Shown in pieces: positions 8,585-17,045 of a stretch of DNA of 64,000 nucleotides. The DNA comes from JABACD01 sp047639675 (lineage in GTDB: Bacteria > Planctomycetota > UBA1135 > GCA-002686595). The notes under the pieces were generated by a model that was given only the letters and a program-made list of their open reading frames with translations, ran no database searches and had not been told where the DNA came from. The stretch lies in assembly GCA_047639675.1 (NCBI GenBank), contig JBLIOI010000001.1, positions 92,272 to 156,271 on the forward strand. Direction: 5' to 3'. The first letter of the stretch is position 1. Every line of letters begins with the position of its first letter. The translations under genes were made by a program, and so were the position numbers.

Positions 8585-10039
8585 TTAGTTCTCTTCGTCG
8601 TCGCGCCCTGTGTAGCCTAGTTTGTCGAGGCTCTCGACATACTTCTTGATCGTCGTTGGGCCCATGTCCTTCAACTCTGGCGTAGAGATTGTCTTCGCAC
8701 GCGCGAGCATTTTGTTGAGGAACCTGCCCAGAGCAGCCGAAAGCTCTTGGGCGACTTGTGGTTCTTGGCTAGCGATGTTTTGCAGCTGCAAGGGGTCTTT
8801 CTGAATGTCGTAGAGCTCGACGGCATCGGGACCCTTCTGCGCTTGATCGAGGATCAAGCTGTAGCGTTCCGTTCGCCAGGAGAGTTTCTCTGCGCCGTAT
8901 AGGGTTCCTTGGCTAAAGGCTGGTAGGACTCGGTGCGGTGTGCCGCCTTCCTGCAGGCTACCAGTCAAGGACTTGCCTTCAAAGCTAGCCGGACTTTTGA
9001 CGCCGGAGAGCTCAAACAGTGTGGGCATGATGTCAATCGTGCGCACCATCCGCTCGGTACTGTGCGTAGAATTGCCTGAACTCTGAGGCGTTCGTACGAT
9101 CAACGGTACGCGTACAAGTTCATCATAGAGCGTGTGTCCGTGCTCGAATCCGCCGTGATCCCAAAACTCCTCGCCATGATCGGAGGTCAGCACAAGGGTC
9201 GTCTTGTCCCAGCGATTGAGTTCCGTAAGCCCATCGACCAATCGCCCGATGGCGCGATCTACGAAGGCGACTTCACCTTGGTACAAGCCGCGGATGTACT
9301 CGAGGTTTGCAGCGCTTGGCGAGGCTTTATCTTCGCGCAAGCCCATGCACTCGGCCATCGAAAGCGGCGGCGCGGGATCACGCCGAGCGCCAACGAAGGG
9401 CTTGATGTATCCGTCCGGCGGATCGTAGTCGAGGTGTGCATCGAATAGGTGAACCAAGAGGAATAGATCCTCGGCAGGCCTTTCGGATATGGCGAGCAAT
9501 GCATCATCGACGGTGGCATCCGCTCGTCGAATCTCTTGGTTGTAGGCGTGACGGTGATCGAAGAGATCGAAGCCGCGATCTAAGCCGAGCAAGGGGCTCA
9601 AGAATGCGGCGTTGGCGAATCCAAGTGTGCCATAGCCCGCTTTCCGAAAGACCTCGGCGGCAACGGGCAAGTCGTTGGTGATTGGCGTCAGCCTAGAAGC
9701 CTTCCCGAGTGCCTTGTGCATTGAAGGCCAGGTTCCTGTCAAGATCGAAGCTACGGAGGGAAGCGTCCAGCCCGAGGCTGAGATCGCTTGGTCAAAACGG
9801 ACGCCCTCCGCAGCGATTTGGTCGATGCGCGGCGTTTGTGCAGTCTCGTTGCCGTAGCAGCCCAAAGCGTCTTGCCGCAGGGTGTCAACGATCACAACTA
9901 CGACGAGCTTTTCTTCGCCGGTGGGTTCTCGAACAACTTCTTCGGGGGAACCGCAAGCGCTCAGAGCGCAGGCCGCGACGAGCGAACCCAACAGCGTCTT
10001 TTTGTGCGGACTGCGCGAGCGAAAGGCAGGATCAATCAT
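8585..10039 (-). CDS. Sulfatase-superfamily lipoprotein with Thr in place of the formylglycine Cys/Ser
   Basis: The protein starts with a charged n-region, a hydrophobic stretch and a lipobox ending ALSAC (Cys29), so it is likely an anchored lipoprotein. The alkaline phosphatase/sulfatase fold is shown by VDTLRQDALGCYG (metal-binding Asp near 52), the active-site strand WTLPSVASILTG and the later LTSDHGEEFWDHGG metal motif. In true sulfatases the active-site strand reads Cys/Ser-x-Pro-x-Arg. Here Thr92 takes the nucleophile position and Arg is Val, as in phosphotransferase/phosphodiesterase members of the superfamily. It is probably not a formylglycine-dependent sulfatase. It lies in an operon between a GT-C/TPR protein (26-base gap) and a permease. 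Confidence 0.85.
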   Translation of the reverse strand: MIDPAFRSRSPHKKTLLGSLVAACALSACGSPEEVVREPTGEEKLVVVVIVDTLRQDALGCYGNETAQTPRIDQIAAEGVRFDQAISASGWTLPSVASILTGTWPSMHKALGKASRLTPITNDLPVAAEVFRKAGYGTLGFANAAFLSPLLGLDRGFDLFDHRHAYNQEIRRADATVDDALLAISERPAEDLFLLVHLFDAHLDYDPPDGYIKPFVGARRDPAPPLSMAECMGLREDKASPSAANLEYIRGLYQGEVAFVDRAIGRLVDGLTELNRWDKTTLVLTSDHGEEFWDHGGFEHGHTLYDELVRVPLIVRTPQSSGNSTHSTERMVRTIDIMPTLFELSGVKSPASFEGKSLTGSLQEGGTPHRVLPAFSQGTLYGAEKLSWRTERYSLILDQAQKGPDAVELYDIQKDPLQLQNIASQEPQVAQELSAALGRFLNKMLARAKTISTPELKDMGPTTIKKYVESLDKLGYTGRDDEEN

Positions 10040-10065
10040 GACTGAATTCTAACGGCACCTCGGGA

Positions 10066-11925
10066 TCACTGCTCCCTGAAAGCTTGGCCGGATTGATAGA
10101 GCGCCCGGCGGGCTTCGATTTCTTGGGCGAGTCGCGCTTGGCCAGCGCTTGCGGCGCTGCGCGCGGCTTGGCTTGCGATTTTCTCGGCTTCGACGAAGTC
10201 GCCAGTCTCTGCCAAGGCAGCAGCCAACGTGTCGAGGTGCCGCGGACGAGAGTAGCCGTAGCGCTCACCTAGTTCCTTGGCCAAGCGAAGTGCCTCGTTC
10301 CCGTCGCGCACACTGTCGTCCTTTGAAGTGGCGTAAGCCCAGGCGAGTAGCAGGAGCGGCCGTTCGAAACCTGGTAGAAGCTCGAGGGCGGCGCGATACT
10401 CGACCAGGCCCTTCTTTTCTTCACCGAACATCACGAGCAAGTTTCCGTGATTGAAGCGGATGTACGGATCGTTCGGTTCATGGCGGGCTGCGTCACGGTA
10501 GCGCACGAGGGCGCCTGGCATATCGCCCATGGCCACCAGCAGATTGCCGTAGTTGTAACTGGCTTTACCGTGGGTGGGTTTGACCTCAAGCGTGCGCAGG
10601 AAAGCTTGTTGGGCCTCCTGGAACTCTCCGGCGTCTTTCAAGGCCAAGGCAAAGTGGTTCCACGCGCGCGGATTGTCCGGCACTTTTTGAACCGTGTCTT
10701 GCCAGAGCGTTAAGCCCGATTCGTAGTCCTGATTACGTAGCCAAGTTGCACGCCCCAGGGTTGCCGCGCAAACGAGCAGTAGTGCCGGAGCGTTCCAATT
10801 CCAGCGCTGAAAGAGCGCTTTGGAAAGATGCGCCACCGAAAGAACTGCTATGGCGACTAGCGGAACAAGCGGCAAGTACATGCGATGCTCCGCAATCATC
10901 TCGCCGGCGAGCGGGATGAAGCTGGAGGTCGGGGCTAGCAGCACAAAAAACAGTAGGCCGAGTAAGCCGTAGCCTGACTTCTTCGCGAAGCCGACGAGCG
11001 CGGCGATTAAGCCGAGTGAGAGCAGCGCTGTCTGCCCCAAGACTCTCGACCAATCGCGAACGACTTCAAGCCCGTCGTAATCGAATACGAAGGGTTTGGC
11101 GAGCCCGCTGAGTTGCAGGTAAGTGGTGATTGCAATCATCTGCGTCCGGAAGTAGTCCACGCCATTGATGATCTCCATGTGCTCAAAGCCCACCGATTCA
11201 CCACGGTCGCCGGACATGACGCAGATCGCCAACACCAACCAAGTGGCCGATAACCCTACGTACAAGCCAGTTCGCTGCTTCAGCGCCTTGACGAATCCGC
11301 CAGCGCCGAATTGCCTATCCAAGGCCAAGATGGCAAGGGGCAGGGACACCGCAACTTCCTTGCAGGCTACTGATCCAGTGGCTGCGAATAGACAAGCTAT
11401 TGTCCAACCACGAGAGTTCTCCTCTCCGAAAATACGTGCGGCGCAGTACAGCGATAAGAGATAGAAGAAGCCCATCATCGCCCCATTGCGGTACACGACG
11501 TGATTCAACGTGTCCGTGTGCAGGGGGTGCAGCATCCACAAGAGAGCGATGGAGAAGCCCAAGCCCGTCGCTTGCTGCGCAAAGGATGTTTGCCGAAGGA
11601 GACGTCTGGCTAATCCGAACAAGGCCAAGGCGCTGAGCACTAGCGTGGCGATGTTGAAGAGGTGATAGCCAAGCACGTTTCGTTCGCCAATCGCATAGTT
11701 CAGCGCCAACGAAAACGAAACCAAGGGGCGCCCGCTCGAACCAGCTCCTGGCGGTGCGCCAAAGGACTGCGAAAGGGGCCAGAGGCTTTCGATGAAGGGA
11801 TTGTCGACGATCGACGGACCGTCATCGAAGAAAAACGGAGACCGCAGTGTGTTCGAGTAGACCGCGAAACCGAAGGCTATGAGCGCAAGGCATGCGAATA
11901 GGGTCTGTTTGGCGCTGGTTGCCAT
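10066..11925 (-). CDS. TMTC-like GT-C glycosyltransferase with C-terminal TPR repeats
   Basis: The 619-residue product has about ten membrane spans followed by TPR repeats (about residues 420-600, for example PDNPRAWNHFALALKDAGEF). The N-terminal loop FFFDDGPSIVDNP, followed by GRPLVSFSLALNYAIG and GYHLFN, matches the pattern of TMTC-like proteins, polyprenol-sugar-dependent GT-C transferases whose acidic first loop carries catalytic residues. It may glycosylate exported proteins or a surface polymer; donor and acceptor are unknown. It is the first gene of a minus-strand trio with the Thr-type sulfatase-fold lipoprotein and the APC permease. Confidence 0.8.
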   Translation of the reverse strand: MATSAKQTLFACLALIAFGFAVYSNTLRSPFFFDDGPSIVDNPFIESLWPLSQSFGAPPGAGSSGRPLVSFSLALNYAIGERNVLGYHLFNIATLVLSALALFGLARRLLRQTSFAQQATGLGFSIALLWMLHPLHTDTLNHVVYRNGAMMGFFYLLSLYCAARIFGEENSRGWTIACLFAATGSVACKEVAVSLPLAILALDRQFGAGGFVKALKQRTGLYVGLSATWLVLAICVMSGDRGESVGFEHMEIINGVDYFRTQMIAITTYLQLSGLAKPFVFDYDGLEVVRDWSRVLGQTALLSLGLIAALVGFAKKSGYGLLGLLFFVLLAPTSSFIPLAGEMIAEHRMYLPLVPLVAIAVLSVAHLSKALFQRWNWNAPALLLVCAATLGRATWLRNQDYESGLTLWQDTVQKVPDNPRAWNHFALALKDAGEFQEAQQAFLRTLEVKPTHGKASYNYGNLLVAMGDMPGALVRYRDAARHEPNDPYIRFNHGNLLVMFGEEKKGLVEYRAALELLPGFERPLLLLAWAYATSKDDSVRDGNEALRLAKELGERYGYSRPRHLDTLAAALAETGDFVEAEKIASQAARSAASAGQARLAQEIEARRALYQSGQAFREQ

Positions 11926-12033
11926 GGGCGTACTTTAGCCTGCTCGGTGCGCACGAGCAGAATGCGAAGGACGTTATTCGGCGAATCAATGTCAATTGTT
12001 GACCTTGCGCTGCACAGGCGCGACTCTCCTGTC

Positions 12034-13593
12034 ATGACTCACTCGAATCGATTGGTGATGGTTGGCCGCTTGTGGATTGCCCTGACTTTTTTAGCTGCTG
12101 CTAGTTGCCAGGCAGCGGAGCCCGTGGATGAAGAGAACTCGGCTCCGAAATCGCCCAACATCATTTTATTCCTCGTCGATGATCTGGGTTGGCAAGACTT
12201 ATCCGTTCCATTGCACACGGAGGAGACGGAGTTCAACAAGCGCTACCAAACGCCGAACGTGGAGCGCCTGGCGGCCAGCGGGGTGGTCTTCACGAGCGCC
12301 TACGCATCGGCTCCAGTTTGTACGCCGACGCGGACGAGCATCATGACCGGGCAAGATCCGGCGCGCACTCAGATCACTTACTGGACGCTTAACAAGGACA
12401 GTGACACTTCCAAGTCACGTCCGGACCTGCGCGCCCCGGCCTGGCGTATGAATGGCCTGTCGCAAGACGATGTGACCTTGCCTAAACTACTCACTGCAGC
12501 GGGCTATCGCACGATTCACGTGGGCAAGGCGCATTTCGGCGCGCACCAGACTTCCGGAGCCGATCCGCAAAACCTTGGCTTTGAGATCAATATCGCTGGG
12601 CACGCCTCCGGTGCGCCCGCGAGCTTCTACGGCCTACACAACTTCAGTTCCGCCGGTCGCGCAAACAAACCCGATGGCAAACCTTCTCAATGGGACGTGC
12701 CCGGTTTGGAGAAGTATCACGGCCAGGATGTGTACCTGACGGAAGCGTTATGCACAGAGACATTGCCCGAGTTGCGTGCAGCTCATGAAGACGGTCAGCC
12801 CTTCTTTTTGAACTTCTGCACGTACGCGGTCCACGCTCCGATCATGGCGAATAAGCGTTTGCTCGACGACTACACCGGTCTCGATCAGCGCGAAGCGGCC
12901 TACGCGACGATGGTGGAGAGCTACGACAACGCGCTCGGACTGATCCTTGATGAGTTGGACACGCTTGGCATCAGAGAAGAGACCCTCGTGATCTTCGCTT
13001 CCGATAACGGGGGCTTGTCAGCCCATGCGCGCGGCGGCGAAGCTCACACGCACAACGCTCCCTTGCGCAGCGGGAAGGGCTCCGCCTACGAAGGCGGAAC
13101 TCGCGTCCCAACTGTCATTCGGTGGCCGGGAGTTGCGCGGGCCGGCGAACGTGAGGACACCGCGATCATCAGCCAGGATTTTTTCAGTACCATCGTCAAT
13201 GCTGCCGGCGCCAATCTTCCCCAAGGTCTCGATAGCCGAGACTTGGCGCCGCTACTCCGTGATGCGAAGGGGGAGATCAAATCGCGCACGCTCGGCTGGA
13301 ATCAACCGCATCAATGGGGCGCTTCCGGACCCGGCATTGAGCCCTTCACCTCGATTCGCGAAGGTGCCTGGAAATTGATCTATTTCCACTCTGGGCGCCG
13401 TTTTGAGCTCTATGACCTCGCGCATGATATCGGTGAAACCAGCGACCTGGCCCAGGACATGCCGGGGCGCGTGATCTTGCTTGCGAAGGTCATGCAGGAC
13501 TGGATTGACAATACCGGTGCGCAGCTATCCATCGATCCCGCGAAGGGCCGAGAGATCCTCGGTCCCTACGCGGTTTCGCGCGGGATGCACTAG
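12034..13593 (+). CDS. Formylglycine-type sulfatase, lipoprotein
   Basis: This is an arylsulfatase A-like hydrolase. The frame is open from 11947, but the ATG at 12034 places a signal peptide and lipobox (LAAASC, Cys25) at the N-terminus, so I chose it. The fold is shown by NIILFLVDDLGWQD (metal-binding Asp pair), the formylglycine motif CTPTRTSIMTG (Cys96 to Arg100) and FASDNGG. Cys96 would need an anaerobic-type (radical SAM) or FGE-type maturase, neither of which is in the window. The likely role is desulfation of a sulfated polysaccharide in the envelope or medium. It is convergent with, and overlaps by four bases, the FKBP gene. Confidence 0.92.
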   Translation: MTHSNRLVMVGRLWIALTFLAAASCQAAEPVDEENSAPKSPNIILFLVDDLGWQDLSVPLHTEETEFNKRYQTPNVERLAASGVVFTSAYASAPVCTPTRTSIMTGQDPARTQITYWTLNKDSDTSKSRPDLRAPAWRMNGLSQDDVTLPKLLTAAGYRTIHVGKAHFGAHQTSGADPQNLGFEINIAGHASGAPASFYGLHNFSSAGRANKPDGKPSQWDVPGLEKYHGQDVYLTEALCTETLPELRAAHEDGQPFFLNFCTYAVHAPIMANKRLLDDYTGLDQREAAYATMVESYDNALGLILDELDTLGIREETLVIFASDNGGLSAHARGGEAHTHNAPLRSGKGSAYEGGTRVPTVIRWPGVARAGEREDTAIISQDFFSTIVNAAGANLPQGLDSRDLAPLLRDAKGEIKSRTLGWNQPHQWGASGPGIEPFTSIREGAWKLIYFHSGRRFELYDLAHDIGETSDLAQDMPGRVILLAKVMQDWIDNTGAQLSIDPAKGREILGPYAVSRGMH

Positions 13594-14078
13594 CGTGCCG
13601 ACAGAAGCTCCATGTCGAACTTCAAGTCACCCTTGGACGGACCGTAAGCCAATTGCTGCGGCAGCGTGATGGTGAAGCTATCGCCGACGCGCATCTTTGA
13701 AACGACCACGTCCCAACCCTTGATAGCCTTGCCCTGACCAACGGCGAAGGAGAAGGGCCGCGTTCCGGGGTCGATGACGGTTCCGTCGGCGAGCATCGCT
13801 ACGTATTGTAGCGTTGCCGTTTTTCCGAGACCGCAGACCTCGCCCGTTCCATTATTGTGGACTTCGAGGATTTGAATGTCGGCCACGCCGCTCATCTCAG
13901 CGGGAATTGTGTCGCCGGCGGCCCAGGTGCTTGTCGGCACACTGGTTTCCACGGTCTGTTCCACCATCGGCTGGCTGGAATCGGTGCTCAGATCGTTCTG
14001 GGTTGAGCAGCTTGCGAGTCCGGCAAAGAGAAGGGCGAGGCTAATCGTTGTGAAGTTACGCATCGGGGAGAGTTCCAT
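13590..14078 (-). CDS. FKBP-type peptidyl-prolyl isomerase, lipoprotein
   Basis: The C-terminal half (about residues 75-160) is an FKBP domain: LQYVAMLADGTVIDPGTRPFSF, then GQGKAIKGWD and MRVGDSFTITLP, which form the active-site strands and loop. The N-terminus has a signal peptide with lipobox LASC. A second Met (MRNFTT, start at 14063) gives a tidier signal peptide and may be the true start. It should catalyse proline isomerisation in periplasmic or outer-membrane proteins. It is divergent from the microcompartment operon, sharing a 364-base upstream region with it. Confidence 0.88.
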   Translation of the reverse strand: MELSPMRNFTTISLALLFAGLASCSTQNDLSTDSSQPMVEQTVETSVPTSTWAAGDTIPAEMSGVADIQILEVHNNGTGEVCGLGKTATLQYVAMLADGTVIDPGTRPFSFAVGQGKAIKGWDVVVSKMRVGDSFTITLPQQLAYGPSKGDLKFDMELLSAR

Positions 14079-14442
14079 CGGGCTAGAAGAAGTTGGCGGC
14101 TAGTTTGCGCCGCGCGAGGGCTGTTTGTGGCCGCGAATGGTACGGGATCCAAAGCCCCACGCCACTTGTACGATTCCGGATCCGTCTTTTGGTCAAGGGC
14201 CGCGAGGGAACTTTGGAAGGAGGGGGGGCTAAGTTCTGGGTAGCGCCATAACAACTTGCCCGTTTCGTAGGGAGACTCGAACTCTGCATAGCATTTTGGC
14301 GCCGCGCCCCCTAAACTTCCGCCCGCTTGGTTCCGAGCGGTCCCTTCTTGGAAGCTTCTAGGAAAGAGACCCCCGGTAACCCCCTCAATAGACCCCTCAA
14401 CTGTTCGCTAGCCAAAAGTACGGCGAGCTCCAGGTGCCACCT
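14079..14442. promoter_or_regulatory. Divergent intergenic region upstream of the microcompartment operon
   Basis: This gene-free stretch separates the FKBP gene from the first shell gene and should contain both promoters. I see a direct repeat of CCCCTCAA at 14381-14388 and 14393-14400 (12 bases start to start, about one helical turn), 43 bases before the chosen start, and a small imperfect hairpin near 14330. These could be a regulator site. No promoter hexamers are convincing by eye. Confidence 0.3.
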
Positions 14443-14742
14443 ATGAATTCAGTCGCCCTAGGTATGGTCGAGACCAAAGGTCTCGTCGGATCGATCGAAG
14501 CCGCCGATGCGATGGTTAAGGCCGCAATGGTTGACCTCTTCGGTAAGGAGCGGGCCACCGGTGGCCTGGTCACGATGTTCGTCGCTGGCGAAGTTGGCGC
14601 TGTCAAAGCCGCCACCGACGCAGGCGCTGCTGCTGCACGCCGCGTTGGCGAGTTGGTCAGCGTGCATGTGATTCCGCGCCCGCACGACAGTTTGTGGCGC
14701 ATCTTGCCGCCGATGAAGAACGTCGATAAAGACAGCAAGTAG
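14443..14742 (+). CDS. BMC-H microcompartment shell protein 1
   Basis: This 99-residue protein is a single-domain BMC (Pfam 00936) shell hexamer subunit. It shows the full hallmark series VALGMVETKGLVGSIEAADAM, GGLVTMFVAGEVGAVKAATDAG and the C-terminal VIPRPHD. The ATG at 14443 is preferred over a GTG nine bases upstream because it matches the family N-terminus. It is very similar to the second BMC-H gene at 16737, so they are likely paralogues forming flat shell facets. It is the first gene of the operon and is followed after 24 bases by the aldehyde dehydrogenase. Confidence 0.97.
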   Translation: MNSVALGMVETKGLVGSIEAADAMVKAAMVDLFGKERATGGLVTMFVAGEVGAVKAATDAGAAAARRVGELVSVHVIPRPHDSLWRILPPMKNVDKDSK

Positions 14743-14766
14743 CGAAGGGCTAACTAGTCCGTCCAC

Positions 14767-16665
14767 GTGCCCAAGCTCGATCCCGATCTCCGCTCCCTGC
14801 AGGAAGTGCGTGATGCCCTCGCCCGTGCGAAGGCCGCGCAACTTGCGATCAGTTCGTATACCCAAAACGAGATCGATAGCGTTTGCGAGGCTGTAGCTAA
14901 TGCGGTGCGCGACGCGGCTTACAACCTCGCCCGCTCGGCGGTGGAGGAGACCGGCATGGGCCGCCTGCACTATAAGATCTTGAAGAACATCTTCGCGTCT
15001 CAAGGGACGTGGGATTCGATCAAGGACGAGAAGACAGTTGGCGTGATTCGCAGTGATGCCGCGCGCGGCATCCGAGAGATCGCAACTCCTTCGGGCGTCA
15101 TTGCGGGCATCGTGCCCACAACGAACCCGACTTCGACCGCGGCCTTCAAGACGTTGATTAGCCTCAAAGGGCGTAATTCAGTGGTTTTGAGCCCGCATCC
15201 GCGCGCTATTCGTTGTATCGCGGAAACAGTGGAAGTCATGCGCAAGGCGATCTCTTCCTGTGGCGCACCGCCGGACTTGGTGATTTCCCTGATGCATCCG
15301 ACGCTCGAATCGACCGGTGCGTTGATGAAGAGTCGCGATACGGCGATCATTCTTGCTACCGGTGGCGAAGGATTGGTCAACGCAGCTTACAGTTCCGGTC
15401 GACCGGCTTACGGTGTTGGGCCCGGCAACGTTCCCGTCTATGTTGATCGTTCCGCGCGAGTGTCTGACGTCGCGCGCGCCATCGTCTCCAGTCAAAGCTT
15501 CGACAACGGCACCTTCTGTTGTTCTGAGCAAGCGATTGTCGCTGACCGCCCGATCTACGAAGACTTGATGCGCGAGTTGCTCTTGCGCGGCGCGCACCTT
15601 TGCAACGAGCACGAGGTCGCGCTGCTCGCCGCTCATTGCAATAAGGGCGGGATGATGAATGCCGATGTCGTCGGCCAAGACCCTTGGAAGATCGCGCGCG
15701 CTGCGGGCTTTGAGGTTTGCGAGAACACCACCATTCTGCTTTGTCCGCAGGGTGGAGTCGGACGAGATTGGCCGATCACGATCGAGATCCTCTGCCCAAT
15801 CCTTTCTGTGCATGTTGTCGAAGGGTGGCAGGAAGGCTGCGAGGTATGCCTGAAGACTCTCAAGTTCGGCGGTCTAGGTCACACGATGGGAATTCATGCG
15901 GAAGACAGCGCAGTGCTCGACGCCTTCTTCTTGGAGAAGCCCGCCAGTCGCATCATCGTCAACGGGCCCACCTCGATGGGGGCGGTGGGCTACAGCACAC
16001 ATCTTGATCCTTCCGTCAGCCTCGGTTGCGGCCCGCAAGCCGGCAACATCAGTTCGGACAACATCAGTGCGCGCCACTTACTCAACATCAAGCGCGTGGG
16101 GTTCACCCGGCGCGATTGGTTGGAGATCGAGAAGCGTGACCATGCGGTCGCTGCCAGCTTGGGCGGCCAAGCGGCACCGCGCGGTTCGATGATGCCCGGC
16201 GACCCGGCGCTTTCGAACAGCTTGCGCGAGAAGCCTATCTCTGCAGCGATCAACGCCAGCAGCAATTGGCAAGGCAATCCGGTGTTCGGCACTCCGCGTC
16301 GCAAGGAGCCGAATCTCGCACCTCCGCAGAAACCGCTAGCGGTCGCGCGCCCGGCCGTGATCAGGCCGCAGCCCGCGCGGGCCCCGGCCCCGGCCCCGGC
16401 TCAGAGGCCCGCCGCAACCATGCAGTCAAAGGTTCAACCCGCCCTGAAGAGTGCGCCGACCTTCACCACGGGCGCTGGAGCCAAGCCCATGTCCCGGCCC
16501 ACTCCGCCTGCTGCCATGCCGATCCGGGAGGCGCACCGCAACGCCGATTCCCTCAGCAAGACGGACATTGAGGCGATCCTGAGCCATGCCGGCGAAGACT
16601 GCCCCCTCGGACCTTGCAAGGGCTGTCCCCATCAAGAAGTGATCACCGGCGCTTGCACAGCTTGA
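14767..16665 (+). CDS. Microcompartment CoA-acylating aldehyde dehydrogenase with C-terminal targeting tail
   Basis: This PduP/EutE-type enzyme oxidises an aldehyde to acyl-CoA with NAD+ and CoA, the core reaction of metabolosomes. The catalytic domain (about 1-465) has the catalytic-Cys motif NGTFCCSEQ (Cys251) and GVGPGNVPVYVD. After it comes a Pro/Ala-rich linker (about 505-590), then an amphipathic segment SLSKTDIEAILSHA (595-608) of the kind that directs cargo into BMC shells, then four cysteines (612, 617, 620, 630; C-x4-C-x2-C-x9-C). At 632 residues it is far longer than PduP (about 460). It sits between the two BMC-H genes and starts at GTG 14767. The last cysteines could bind Zn or Fe-S; that is inference. 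Confidence 0.93.
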   Translation: MPKLDPDLRSLQEVRDALARAKAAQLAISSYTQNEIDSVCEAVANAVRDAAYNLARSAVEETGMGRLHYKILKNIFASQGTWDSIKDEKTVGVIRSDAARGIREIATPSGVIAGIVPTTNPTSTAAFKTLISLKGRNSVVLSPHPRAIRCIAETVEVMRKAISSCGAPPDLVISLMHPTLESTGALMKSRDTAIILATGGEGLVNAAYSSGRPAYGVGPGNVPVYVDRSARVSDVARAIVSSQSFDNGTFCCSEQAIVADRPIYEDLMRELLLRGAHLCNEHEVALLAAHCNKGGMMNADVVGQDPWKIARAAGFEVCENTTILLCPQGGVGRDWPITIEILCPILSVHVVEGWQEGCEVCLKTLKFGGLGHTMGIHAEDSAVLDAFFLEKPASRIIVNGPTSMGAVGYSTHLDPSVSLGCGPQAGNISSDNISARHLLNIKRVGFTRRDWLEIEKRDHAVAASLGGQAAPRGSMMPGDPALSNSLREKPISAAINASSNWQGNPVFGTPRRKEPNLAPPQKPLAVARPAVIRPQPARAPAPAPAQRPAATMQSKVQPALKSAPTFTTGAGAKPMSRPTPPAAMPIREAHRNADSLSKTDIEAILSHAGEDCPLGPCKGCPHQEVITGACTA

Positions 16666-16736
16666 AGCTGCCTCGCGCTGATCACTTCGCAATTTTCATT
16701 TCATAGACACAACTCAATTCAACCAACACAGTACAG

Positions 16737-17027
16737 ATGACAAGCAACATCGCCCTGGGCATGATCGAGACACGTGGTCTCGTCGGTGCCGTGGAAGCCG
16801 CCGACGCCATGTGCAAGGCCGCCCGAGTCACGCTGATCGGCAAGGAAATCTCCGGTGGCGGTCTCGTCACTATTATGGTGCGTGGTGAAGTCGGTGCCGT
16901 TAAGGCCGCCGTCGAAGCTGGCGCCGCATCCGCTCGCCGCGTCGGCGAACTCTTGAGCCAGCACGTCATTCCGCGCCCCGCTGCGGAACTCGAAGCCTTC
17001 ATTCCTCAGGCACCTGACGAAGCCTAA
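16737..17027 (+). CDS. BMC-H microcompartment shell protein 2
   Basis: This 96-residue BMC-domain protein starts at ATG 16737 with IALGMIETRGLVGAVEAADAM and continues with GGGLVTIMVRGEVGAVKAAVEAG and VIPRPAAE. It should form hexamers tiling the shell together with the first BMC-H, from which it differs mainly in the pore-side segment and C-terminal tail (AFIPQAPDEA). It lies 71 bases after the aldehyde dehydrogenase gene, in the same operon. Confidence 0.97.
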   Translation: MTSNIALGMIETRGLVGAVEAADAMCKAARVTLIGKEISGGGLVTIMVRGEVGAVKAAVEAGAASARRVGELLSQHVIPRPAAELEAFIPQAPDEA

Positions 17028-17045
17028 GCGACTCGCGGAGCCCAT

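Noticed and set aside
14458..15003. Minus-strand frame over BMC-H1 and the dehydrogenase start
   Set aside because: Shadow frame of two clear genes.
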